Positions 23,294 through 33,670 of a stretch of DNA of 64,000 nucleotides are shown piece by piece. The notes beneath the pieces were generated by a model. That model worked only from the letters and a program-made list of their open reading frames with translations, searched no databases and had not been told where the DNA came from. Numbering within the stretch: the first letter of the stretch is position 1; each line of letters starts with the position of its first letter. This DNA is from Apricaphanius iberus (lineage: Eukaryota > Chordata > Actinopteri > Cyprinodontiformes > Aphaniidae): assembly GCA_028564705.1 (NCBI GenBank), contig JAPXFQ010002461.1, forward strand, positions 868,001-932,000, in the 5' to 3' direction. The position numbers and the translations under genes are program-made.

Positions 23294-24030
23294 CTGTGTT
23301 TATTGTTTTGCCTGGGTGACGAAATTACGTTATCACCTTGCACATCGAAATCCAAAAGAGGATTGCGATCACCTCCTGCCATCTTTTTATCCTGTGTCCC
23401 ACTCAGGACTCCGTCGCAACAGTTAGCAGACAACCGTCTCATCACAAGGAACCACAGATTGCATTTCATCTAAGAAGTAAATCTCACCAGTTCTTATACA
23501 ACTGATAGCATCACCTGGTAACATATATTATTAACTGCCTGTATCACATCCCCGTGATCAGAGCGCACGTCTAGAGAGCACATTAGCTGATGCTAGCAAG
23601 TAGCTAAAGCGAAGCTAAAGCTCGACCACGGCTAGGATAGATGAAGCAGCAGGAGCGGAGCTAAAGCTGCTCCTACATTTGTTGTAAACAAGAAGACCGC
23701 TGTTAGCTGCATTTTTCTCGGTCCAATGAAATATCTGGAGCACTACATCTGCAGTTGCTCTGCAGTAACTATAACAAGTCACTAGATGGCAGTAAGCCTC
23801 CGTTAGTATTAAACAATACTGTTACACTGATTGTGAATAAATTATTTGACCATTAATGCCTAAGGTGAAGCATTCCACAAGAATACTAAAAATTGCATCA
23901 CTTTTGTCTTTAAAATAAGATTTACTGTACAAAATGTAATGAATAAAACCAATGATCTTAGGCTAGTTTAAAAATGACATAGAGCTGAGTACTGTAAAAG
24001 GGAAAATAAATAAATAAAAATCGAGAATCT
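23294..24030. other. Intergenic, no gene seen
   Basis: It contains 'agcgaagctaaagctcgacc' and neighbouring GCTA-rich words near 23590-23670, and 'tctaatcgaatcgaatcgtg' just before the microsatellite. The latter looks like the end of a dispersed repeat. Confidence 0.45.
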
Positions 24031-24053
24031 AATCGAATCGAATCGTGGCACCC

Positions 24054-24056
<3 letters not shown>

Positions 24057-24134
<78 letters not shown>
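24057..24134. repeat. (AT)n microsatellite, about 39 units
   Basis: Uninterrupted AT dinucleotides run for nearly 80 bp. Such tracts slip readily and are likely length-polymorphic. Confidence 0.95.
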
Positions 24135-24138
<4 letters not shown>

Positions 24139-25907
24139 GGGTATGTGACTGGTATTTTAGTGATTTTCATACTGCATCAAATTTTTCTGTTATGTAGTTT
24201 TTTTGACCAGACATTCTTCAATGTTCCATTCTCACACGAGATGATTAGCAGTGCACTGCATCCTACATTATTATTTGTGTGTGTATTTGCGTGCGTAAAG
24301 TAATTATTTGTGTAAATAATCACCCTATGCAAACATGATGATGATTATGTAAAGGATCGTAAAAAATAGCTTTTGACGAAACTACTATTACATTTCTGAC
24401 ACAGGACTTGATTTAATTTAGTAGTGGTTGGCCTCAGCCTTTAGAATCAACCAGCCTGGATTTTTACTAAATGAAGACATTGAAAGAGTTGTCTAATGCA
24501 GCGAAGTTATTAATTGACCTTTTAACAAGGCTGCACTGCAAAGAAGAATCCACAATTGGTTAAAAATTAGCTACGATATCTAAGAGAAGGAGCAGGAAGT
24601 AATGATAGTGGTGAAAGGACTTAGAAAAGTAAAAAGAAACTATGTTAAACAGAGCTTGAAAGGAAGGAGACAGAGCGAAGGTGGACGTTAAATGGGCTTG
24701 TAGTGGAATAATACTGACAGGAAGCCAGATTTAGCTCAAATAGATTTCTTAGTTTTAAATTTGTTGATTCATCTTGTTGGACTCAAGAAGCTTCAATGCA
24801 CAGGATGCTTTAACAAAGCAGGTTTCAGCTTGTTAGTCTGATGAGACATACAGTAGGTCTAAAATTCCACATGGCTGTAAGAAAAAAAAAAATCCACAAA
24901 TTTATAAACATCAAAGTTTCTCTGTTAAACAGCCCTGTGTCTCCAACAAATCATTACATGTTGATGAAAACCTATATGTTTCATTTTCCCTTTAGAAAAT
25001 AATTTCATCACTTAAACTATACTTTTCTTTCGAGACCACCCTCTTGTTGAAAGTTGTTTCATCTAGCTCAAAATTGGGTTTAGGTTCTTCACATTCTTTG
25101 AAAAGAATTAAAGAAAAATGTTTCCGTTCACAAATTCTGCTAATATACAGTACGTATAATCATAGAGCATCGAAACAACCCCCATTTCATGTGTTGATTT
25201 AACTGTGTTGATAGATTGCCTTAAATGTGGCTTAAATTTATAGAAACACTGGGAAATGTCTGAACTTTAATTCTTTTTGATTTCGACCCGTTTTGGCTGC
25301 TCACTGACACCTTCTGAACACATTCCCAAGCCTTAAACTGAAAACACCTGAGTAATTTTTAGCTTTTAGTTTTGCGTCCCTGCAGGTTACATATGAACAA
25401 CAAAGAATGACAAGAAACGGTATGTTGCTTTGTTGTCAAAAGGTTTACCAAGTGAGAAAATATCAGAACAGTTGTCATGTGGTACATCAGATTTAACTGT
25501 GGTATTTTTAAAGTTTGAAATCTTTCAAATTAATATTCAATGCTAAAATAAATAGTAAATTATGAATGTACTCCTCAGTTTTAACCAATCAGTTTCACCA
25601 TACAATTCAAAAGAAATCATCTTTCTTTGTTTTTTCTTTTTTTCTTTGAACTCGTACACAACACAGCCAGATAGGACCAAGAGTTTAACTACTGCATATG
25701 TGTCTTGCAGTACTGTTGAAGGCAGAGTTAAAGTGCTTCTTTCTTTGAGCCTTGTGAAGTCAGTCACATTCCTATTCTGATGAAGCCTAATTGTCCGCTC
25801 ACATGCTGTAATAAGAGAAAGAGCACAAACACAGAGGGCAGATTAAAGATTTCAGAAAAAGGTTCAACATGTGGAAAGAAGCAGCACATCACTTTTAATA
25901 TATATAT
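24135..25907. other. Intergenic, no gene seen
   Basis: AT-rich, with poly-A and poly-T tracts (near 24882 and 25625). No domain-bearing frame and no repeat boundary found. Confidence 0.5.
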
Positions 25908-26436
25908 ATACAGTACAGGACAGACCAAAAGTTTGGACACACCTCATTCAATGAGTTTCCTTGCATTTCATGACTATTGACATTGTAGATTCAAACTGAA
26001 GGCATCTAAAATATGAATTAACATATGGAATTATGTAGTAGTTCTAAGTAGCCTGGCTTCCAAAGTCACCGGACCTGAACCCAATTGAGATGATTTGGGG
26101 TGAGCTGAACCGCAGAGTGAAGGCAAAAGGGCCAACAGGTACTAAGCATCTCTGGGAACTCCGTCAAGACTGTTGGAAAACCATTTCGGGTGACTATCTC
26201 TTGAAGCTCAAGAGAATGCAAAGTAATGATCAGAGCAAAGGGTGGCTACTTTGAGGAATCTAAAATATAACACATGTATTCAGTTATTTCACCCTTTTTG
26301 TTTAAATACATACAGTAATTCCATACATCATGTGTTCATTCATAGTTTTGATGCCCTTAATTGAGAATCTACAATGTAGTCATGGAAAGAAAGAAAACGC
26401 ATTGAATAAGAAGGTGTGTCCAAACTTTTGGTCTGT
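25908..26436 (+). mobile_element. Tc1/mariner internal-deletion derivative
   Basis: A 25-bp inverted repeat is exact: 25920-25944 starts 'acagaccaaaagtttggaca' and pairs with 26412-26436. Between them a + strand frame without a start codon (26054-26251) reads [18 protein letters not shown], the C-terminal DDE block of Tc1 transposases including the third acidic residue (E of P-I-E). The DNA-binding domain and the first two catalytic Asp are deleted, so it is non-autonomous. The left end carries the extra terminal bases 'cagtacagg' after an AT tract. The right end lacks them and runs into the next Tc1 element. Confidence 0.8.
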
Positions 26437-26448
26437 CAAGTTTGTCCA

Positions 26449-27998
26449 ATGACAAAGAAATGAAAAGTCTAAGAACAGTATGATCTTAATGGTAGGTTTA
26501 TTACAGTGACAGATAGCACATCAAAAGGAAAATTGAAAAAATAACTTTATACAAAAGGTAGAAACTGATTTGCTTTTTACTGAGTGAAATAAGTATTTGT
26601 ACCCTCTAACAAAAAAAGACTTAATACTTATTGGCAAAACCCTTGTTTGCAAGCACAGAGGTCAAACGTTTCTTGTAATTGATTACCAAGTTTGCACACA
26701 TTTTAGGAGGAATTCTGGTCCACTCCTCTTTGCAGATCATCTCTCAATTACTAAGGTTTTGAGGTTCTCTGTGCAACTTTGAGCTTCAGCTCTCTCCATA
26801 GGTTTTCTATTGGATTAAGGTCCGGAGACTGATTAGGCCACTCTATGACCTTAATGGGCTTTTTCTCGAGCCACTCCTTTGTTGCCGTTGCTGTATGTTT
26901 TGGGTCATTGTCATGCTGGAACACCCATCCACGGCCCATTTTCAGTTTCCTGACAGAAGGAAGGAGGTTGTCGCTCAGGATTTTACGATACATGGCTCTG
27001 TCCATTTTCCTGTTGATGCGGTGAAGTTGTCCTGTGCCCTTAGTAAAAAAACACCCCCAAAGCAAAATGTTTCCACTTCCACGCTTGACGCTGGGAACGG
27101 TGTTTTGAGGGTCATAGGCAGCATTTTTTTTTTCTCCAAACATGCCGAGTTGAGTTAATGCTAAAGAGCTCAATTTTGGCCTCATCTGACCACAGCACTT
27201 TCTCCCAGTCACTGTCTGAATCATTTAGGTGTTCATTGGCAAACTTCAGACAGGCCTGCGAATGTGCCTTCTTGAGCAGGGTGACCTTACAAGCTCTGCA
27301 GGATTTTAATCCATTGCAGTGTAATGTGTTTCCAATGGTTTTCTTGGTAACTGTGGTCCCAGCTACTTTGAGGTCATTAACTAATACCTCCCGTGTAGTT
27401 CCATGAGGATTTCTCTTCTTGCTCAGAATCGTTGACACCCCACGAGGTGAGATCTTGCGTGGAGCCCCAGACCAAGGTTGATTGATGGTCATTTTGTGCT
27501 CCTACCATTTTCGAACAATTGCACCAACAGTCTCCCAGCTGCTAATTGTTTTGTAACCCATTACAAACTTGTGCATGTCTACAATTTTGTCTCTGACATC
27601 CTTGGACAGCTCTTTGGTCTGTCCCATGTTGGAGAGTTTGGAGTCTGCGTGATTGATTGATTCTGTGGACAGCTGTCTTTTATACAGGTGACTACTTAAG
27701 ATAGGTGTCTTTAATGAAGGTGACTAGTAGGGATAGGAGTGTAGGAGTGTCTAATCATCCTGTGGGAGCCAGAAATCTTAATGGTTGGCAGGGGTTCAAA
27801 TACTTATTTCACTCAATAAAATGCAAATCAGTTTCTATCATTTATTTAGATTTATTTTTTATTTATTTTTGTTTTAATGTGCTATCTGTTACTGTTAAAA
27901 TAAACCTATCATTAAAATGATAGTCTTTGAGACTTTTCCTTTACTTGTCTTTGAAAAAACTTTTAAAATCAGCGAGCGTAAAATAAATATTTCCCCAC
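26449..27998 (-). mobile_element. Tc1/mariner element, nearly full length, left end truncated
   Basis: Inverted repeats are recognisable. The left 'taggtttattacagtgacag' and 'atagcaca' (about 26493-26522) match the reverse complement of the right 'tgctatctgttactgttaaa' and 'ataaaccta' (about 27881-27909). The right terminus reads 'aatatttccccac' followed by TA. The left copy lacks the outer ~45 bp, so the element cannot transpose. It contains one transposase pseudogene on the - strand. Confidence 0.8.
26621..27627 (-). pseudogene. Tc1-type transposase, broken
   Basis: Tc1 transposases cut and paste DNA using an N-terminal paired-like DNA-binding region and a DDE catalytic domain. The - strand reading starts M-G-Q-T-K-E-L-S (ATG at 27627) and passes V-R-K-W, an in-frame TAG stop (27504-27502), then E-H-K-M-T-I-N. 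It continues to L-W-S-D-E-A-K (first Asp) and H-V-W-R-K-K. Near a T run at about 27125-27134 the frame shifts. It resumes with [15 protein letters not shown] (second Asp) and [11 protein letters not shown] (Glu). A second frameshift near 26760 separates the last ~45 residues, which end in A-N-K-Y and a stop at 26621. All three catalytic acids are still encoded, but one stop and two frameshifts inactivate it. About 335 codons matches the family length. Confidence 0.85.
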
Positions 27999-28002
27999 TA
28001 TA

Positions 28003-28016
28003 TATATATATATATG
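28003..28016. repeat. Short (AT)n tract at the Tc1 right end
   Basis: AT units directly follow the terminal 'ccccacta' of the Tc1 element. The tract may have grown from the TA target. Confidence 0.8.
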
Positions 28017-29576
28017 ACCATTCTTAAGTTATGAACTAAAATGTCAATGCAAGGACATTGTCTAAGCTTTCTCTTACTCGATCCTACAAATCTAGAATAT
28101 GGAAGTAAACTTTCCCTTCTCGCAGAGGGAAGTGTAAAGAAAAATTAGGGTTATTGGGTGTAAGCAAAATGAACTGTACAAGCCCCACTGTTGTCATATT
28201 TCTAAAACCAAATATTTTTCCAAAGAAGACTTTTCGGTTGGGCAAAGCCAGAAGCTTCTATCACAGCGGAGACACAACAGTGTGAGTAAGGAGCCAGCAT
28301 GATGTAAGTGAGGTGCAGGACATAGGCCACACATTCCAACAGCAATCAATATCAACATCTCTGTGAGTAATAGCATGGAATTACACTGAAACATTTATCA
28401 TGAGCTCCCTACTGTGGTTTCACAGCTTCAAAAACAAAAGCAGACAGTGTCATTACCTCGCCTTGCAGCCAGCCATGTTGAGCACCGTGGCCTCTCTTTT
28501 CACTGTATTTCCACTCCAAATACACAGATCACAGTTGAAGGTTAAGAAAGCAGGGCCTGTGTATTTTGGCAGGTGGAGCAAGTTCTGAAAGAGCAACAAA
28601 TCTGCTATATTTAGTTTTTGATGGCTGTGGTGCAAAGAGAATCAAGAATCCTGGACCAACAGAAGAACTGAGAAATTTCTGCATGAGTGGGGCAGGACAT
28701 ACAAGCCACATGCTTGGAACAATGCCAGAACAAATCAGCATCTTAAAAATGCATTTTACAGTTGCTAAAAAAAAGTGATGTGGAATCTGTAGAAGCGCTG
28801 TGAAGATTACAAGTCCAAACTTTATTTGATCATTTAATGGGTGCATCTCAGCCAAGCATCTTGCAAGACGAAGACAAAATCAGTACTCATGTCTCTCTTT
28901 CCAGCACAATACCCCCCCTCATCAAACTCTGCAGATTTACAGCCGAGCATGGAAGCAACAACTGGCTGTGCTGCCCAGGAGGAAAGCTAATCTTGTTTAC
29001 ATTCAGTCTGCCATTTCCTTCCACCTAAAACCTTGAAAGAGCAAATTCATGTAAGACATGTATCAAAAATAAGTGTAACAGAAATGGGCCTACTGGCAGC
29101 ATGCAGCAAGAAGCTTTCGCGGCCCGTCCAAGAGGCCCTGTGGTCAAAAGTAATCGATACGCCCAATATTCCAGCACGTACTCTCAAATAACAATAACCA
29201 AAATGTAGAGCTTCCACCGCAAGCGTTCGACGCGCTCCAGAAAAAACACGGGAGACTACTCTCTGTGTCCACATCAATTGGAGCACTGGTGGTGAAGGTT
29301 GTGAAATGTAACGGTTGCTTGTGTGTGCTGAGGTGTTTGAGTCCCTGTGAACGGAAAAGTGTGTATCTTAATACCAGGCAAAGAAAATATAATAACAGGA
29401 TTCATTTCATTTCATTGCACAGAACAAGTTGGACATTCAGCAGATCCATCAGAGTACTTCAGAGTGGCAGTTATATGATTATTAAAGCTACTTGTTATAG
29501 TTTGAAAGACACTTCTGTTTAGGCTCATTGTAGATTACCCTGAGAAGTTCATGGATTTTTTCTATTAGAATGATAC
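28017..29576. other. Intergenic, no gene seen
   Basis: Mostly unique-looking sequence of average composition. The - strand 108-aa frame (28529-28852) has no domain I recognise and no supporting splice structure. Confidence 0.5.
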
Positions 29577-29881
29577 ATGGGCTTTGTTATTGTTCTACTA
29601 CTTTGTGTAATAGTATTCACACCTTTTTTTTTTACATTTTGGCATGTCACACAAAACTATGTTGTCAACATTTTTATGTGTTACAATGGCATAAAGTAGT
29701 GCATAGTTGTGAAGTTGTAAAAAAATGATGAATGACTTTCAAAAGATTTTTACAGTAAAATATTGCATTCAGCATATTGCTTTGTATCACCACCTAACCC
29801 TGGAATTATAGCTGCCATTCTTTTTAGAAATGTCTCTACCATCTTTCCGCATTTGCTAACAATTTTTTTTTAAATAGTTCA

Positions 29882-30546
29882 ATTAAAATTCAAAAATACT
29901 TAATTGATCCCTGAGTAGGTGTTGTAGGTGTTGTTGTAGCTCAAACTTTGAAAGTTTCTCCAAGGAGTTGTTTAAAATGTTGATGGCTGTGGGCAGGAAG
30001 GGTTTCTTGCAGCAGTCTGTGTTACAACAAAACTGAGGAAGTCTCTGACTGAAGACACTCTATTGTTGTGTTCCAGTTGTTCCACAGTCTTCCGCACAAC
30101 AGAACCAGCATTCTTTATCAGGTTGTTTAACATTTCTTAGTCCCTGGCTCTGATGCTGCTGCGACAACAGATGATGGCCAAAGAGATTACACTCTCCACT
30201 ACAGACTTCACTGTTCAGTCTTGATTTGGAAGAATTGCAAAGAGATGGAGATAAGGATGATTCAGTCTCCATTGGCTTTTTGACATATTTCATTATGATG
30301 TTATAGGAAGCTCTTAGGGACAAACGCTATCCAGTTTGTTGTCCAGGTGAACTTCGAGGTATTTATATTTCTCAACCATGTCCACTTCTTCTCCCTTGAT
30401 GCAAAGACTGTTTGACTCAAGCTGTTTTTTGAAATGTATGATGATCTTCCTTGTTTTGTTCAAATTCATGGCAAAATGATTGTTTCCACACAATGCCACA
30501 AAATTCTCTGTATTCAGCTTCTTGTCCCTTTCTGATGTACCAGACA
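29882..30546 (-). mobile_element. LINE 3' fragment inserted in the Tc1 relic
   Basis: On the - strand, 30314-30553 contains L-N-L-N-K-T-R-K-I-I-I-H-F, E-E-V-D-M-V-E-K-Y-K-Y-L and H-L-D-N-K-L-D, the segment that follows the catalytic core in L2/CR1-like LINE reverse transcriptases. The 3' end at the low-coordinate side reads (reverse strand) 'gggatcaattaagtattttt'. The flanks 'agttcaa' (29876-29882) and 'agtgcaa' (30547-30553) look like an imperfect target duplication. The same family is seen at 52995-53325 in another Tc1 relic. Confidence 0.65.
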
Positions 30547-30705
30547 AGTGCAACTTTATTCAGATTGGATGGACAGTGTTTGTGTGTATCAATCTTTAAA
30601 TCCTAGCCCAAATTCTCAGCTGGATTAGGTCTGAACCTTGATACTGTCAATTTAATGCATGTGGATCTAAACCTTTGCATGGTAGCTCTGGCTAAACATG
30701 TAAGG

Positions 30706-30928
30706 CAGGGATCCCCACCTCCAGGCCTTGAGGGGCGGTATCCTGGAGGTTTTAGTTCTTTCCCTGGTTCAACACACCAGAATCAAATAATGGCTCGTTA
30801 GAAGGCCTCTGCAGAACTTTGCAATGCTGAGGAGGAAGTTAGAGAATTTGAATCAGCTGTGTTTGACCAGAGACACCTCTAAAACTGGTAGGACATCGGC
30901 CCTTGAGGCCTGGACTTGAGGATCCCTG
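30706..30928. mobile_element. hAT-like MITE (223 bp) with 8-bp target duplication
   Basis: The left terminus 'cagggatccccacctccagg' and the reverse complement of the right terminus 'cagggatcctcaagtccagg' form inverted repeats of about 28 bp. Flanks are 'atgtaagg' (30698-30705) and 'atgtaggg' (30929-30936), 7 of 8 identical, as expected for an old 8-bp hAT duplication. It interrupts the Tc1 relic, whose sequence continues on both sides. Non-coding. Confidence 0.8.
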
Positions 30929-31226
30929 ATGTAGGGTGTATCATCCTGCTTTAAGGTCAACCTCTACCCAGTGTAGTCTTTTATAGCCTCAGATAAGTTT
31001 TCTTCCAGTAGTGACAAGTATTTGGTTGTAACACTTGTCCCATCTAGTCTCGGACAGATAAAAAGCATCCTCACAGCATGATGCTGCCATCACCATGTTT
31101 GATGAAGTAATATACCATATTAGTTTTGCACACTTTTTTGATATAGATCTCATTGGACTTAGTACCAACGCAGACTTTTTCCGTGCCACTCGTTCGTAAT
31201 GGTCAGACTAATGGAGTGTATTACTA

Positions 31227-32127
31227 AGAATTAGAGGGGTAAGAGTACATGTATTCAGAGTTTTCGGTTTAAGTACTCATGTTTACACTTGTTTTCTACC
31301 TCAAAACATACAGAATGTTTATGTGCAGAGCTCAGAGTGCAGTGCAATGTTCCACGGCATAATTTTAAGAAGTAACAACAAGAAAAACAACCAAAAGAAA
31401 TGAGTAAACTCTGCTATTAGGGAACACTATGGTTTTTCATGCAACTATAGTAGAAAAAGAAAGACGGACCAAACCAGAAACTTTGTCAGCGAATGCATCT
31501 TTCAACAGTAATGAGGTCCCTAATATGCTCTGCACTGAACTGAATGACTCACCTGAAACAATGTCAAGTTGAATTGTAACTTTACTGATACTAGAGAGGA
31601 AAAGAGCTGATGTCCACATGACTACCAGTAGCATTCCATCAGCCCAAGGTCCTTATTTTGTACAGAACACAAGTTTGCGAGATCCTTTGATGAGAAGGGA
31701 TTTTTTTTTTCAACAGTTGCCCATGCTGCAATAAAGTATAGCTGGGAAACTAAGTTGACAAAATATTATTACAACTCAAAAATGATTAAGAATGTTTTAT
31801 TTTTAAATATGGTAAACTAATGTTGAAACATTTCTAAACATTGACATTGTTTTCAAGTGGTTATTTTGTTTTCTACTCTAACTATATCTGCTTGTACTAT
31901 TTTATTTATTGAAGAATACTCTAATCAAATCTCAAGGGAATTGAAAGGAAGGAATTAAGGGGATAAATTAGTTTAGTTTAAGTTAAAAAAAAGTCAAAGA
32001 TATTTGTACTTATTTTACTTGATTAAAATGGGCAGAAAACATACCAAACTGTGATTTTTGTGTACTATTAAACCCCTGATTAAATTTATTTGATTTTAAG
32101 AGATTTTTCAGTATGATTTGTGAATAT
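31227..32127. other. ~900 bp unclassified DNA inside the Tc1 relic
   Basis: The Tc1 sequence stops after 'ggagtgtattactaagaatta' and resumes at 'caccataggcctcctggct'. The interval has no matched terminal repeats that I could find. It may be one or more degraded insertions. Confidence 0.4.
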
Positions 32128-32557
32128 CACCATATCACCATAGGCCTCCTGGCTTCTTCTTTGATGCATATTCTCCTTGTGTATCATTTTAGTTGGACAG
32201 CACGATCTTGTAAGATTCAGATGTTTTTCCATACTCTGTCCATTTTCTGGTGATTGAGCCAAAAGTTATCTGTGTGAAGTCAATAGCTGTTAATATTATT
32301 TTCTATTTATAACTCTGTTTAGTCTAACAAGTAGTTCATTTTGGAAGGCAGTTAGTTACACTGGATTTTATTTATGGCTATCAGAGTGAATTGGGCTGAA
32401 CAGATATGGAGGAAACACAGCCTTTACTTGTAAAGACTTATTGAAAATTATGTCTTATTTCTCTTCAATTTCATAATTATCCTCTACATTGTGTGTTAAT
32501 ACCATGAAATTCCAACACAATTAAAGTCTTTACAAAACACTGAAGGCTGAGGTTGTA

Positions 32558-33610
32558 CATTATGTACGGAAAGTATTCATACACCTTTAAATGTTAATTC
32601 TTTGTTTCATTGCAGCCATTTGCTAAAATCAAAAAAGTTAATTTTATTTCTCATTAATGTACACTCAGCATCCCCTCTTGACATGAAAAAAAAATGGAAA
32701 TTTTTGCAAATTTATTTAGAAAGGAAAACCTAAATATGGCATGGCCATGGGTAAGTGACCCTCCCATTTAACTCACATGTTGTCCATTTCTTCTGATCCT
32801 CCTTGGGATGGATCTGCTCCTTCATTGGACAGCAGCTGTGTTTAATTAAACTGAATGGATTTGAGAAGGAATGGCATCCACCTGTCTATATAAGACCTTA
32901 CATCTCACAGTACTAGTCAGAGCAAATGACAAACCATGAGGTTGAAGGAACAGCTGAAGGAGCTGAGAGACAGAATTGTGGCAAGGCACAGATCTGGCCA
33001 TGGTTGCAAAATAATTTCTGCAGCGCTCAAGGTTCCTCAGAGAACAGTGGCCCCCATAATCCTCAAATGGAAGAAGTTTGGGACGACCAGAACTCTTCCT
33101 AGACTTCACCATCCAACCAAAATGAGCAATCGTTGCAGAAGGGCCTTGGTGAGATAAGTAAAAAAAGAAACTTTTCTTGACTGGCCCAGCCACAGCCCTG
33201 ACCTAAACACAATTGAGCATCTCTGGATAGACCTGAAAATGGCTGTCCACCAACGTTCACCATGGAACCTGACAGAAATGGAGAGGATCTGCAAGTAAGA
33301 ATGGCAAAGGATCCCTAAATCCAGGAGTTAAAAACGTGTTGCGAAAACTCATGACTTTACTAGCTCAAAAGGGTTCTTCCACTCAATACTGAGCAAAGGG
33401 TCTGAATACTTATGACCATGTGACATTTCAGTTTTCCTCTGTTAATAAATTTGCAAATATTTCTACATTTCTGGGGGGGTTCTGTTAGGATTAGGTGCTT
33501 TGTGTACATTAATGAAAAATAAAGGTAACTTTTTTTGATTTTAGCAAATGGCTGCAATGAAACAAAGAGTGAAAATTTTAAAGGGGTCTGAATACGTTCC
33601 ATACCCAATG
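32558..33610 (+). mobile_element. Tc1/mariner deletion derivative inserted in the older Tc1 relic
   Basis: The ends are inverted repeats of roughly 190 bp. The left starts 'cattatgtacggaaagtatt' and the right, in reverse complement, starts 'cattgggtatggaacgtatt'; the inner part 'gtttcattgcagccatttgc' is identical in both. TA lies on each side (32556-32557 and 33611-33612). Removing the element joins 'ggttgta' to 'catgctaaaaaatgtg', restoring the older Tc1 end. It carries a transposase gene lacking its middle. Confidence 0.85.
32936..33310 (+). pseudogene. Tc1-type transposase, internally deleted
   Basis: The + strand frame 32936-33154 encodes the N-terminal DNA-binding region: L-K-E-L-R-D-R-I-V, H-R-S-G-H-G, I-S-A-A-L-K-V-P, then the linker W-K-K-F-G-T-T and an R-R-A-L-V-R end. 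It is followed at about 33178 in another frame by [16 protein letters not shown], the C-terminal block with the third catalytic residue. The whole central region with the first two Asp (about 150 residues in family members) is missing, so it cannot be active. Confidence 0.8.
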
Positions 33611-33670
33611 TACATGCTAAAAAATGTGAAAAACTTTGATGAGAATGAGCACTTTTGCAAGGTACTGCAT

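Larger units (their letters stand above)
29590..33668 (-). mobile_element. Old Tc1/mariner relic (family with 'cacattttgtca' ends) split by four later insertions
   Basis: Pieces of one Tc1-like element occur in order. The left terminal region is 29590-29880; 'cagattggatgg...tctggctaaacatg' is 30551-30705; the middle with 'acagcatgatgctgccatca' is 30929-31226 (L-W-G-C-F-type block on the - strand); 'taggcctcctggcttcttct' through 'ggcagttagttacactggat' is 32128-32557; and the right end 'aaaaatgtgaaaaacttt...acttttgcaaggtactg' is 33613-33668. Between these lie a LINE, a hAT-like MITE, ~900 bp of unclassified DNA and another Tc1. The order fits my memory of a common fish Tc1 family in which the transposase is on the - strand. 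No frame survives. Confidence 0.65.
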
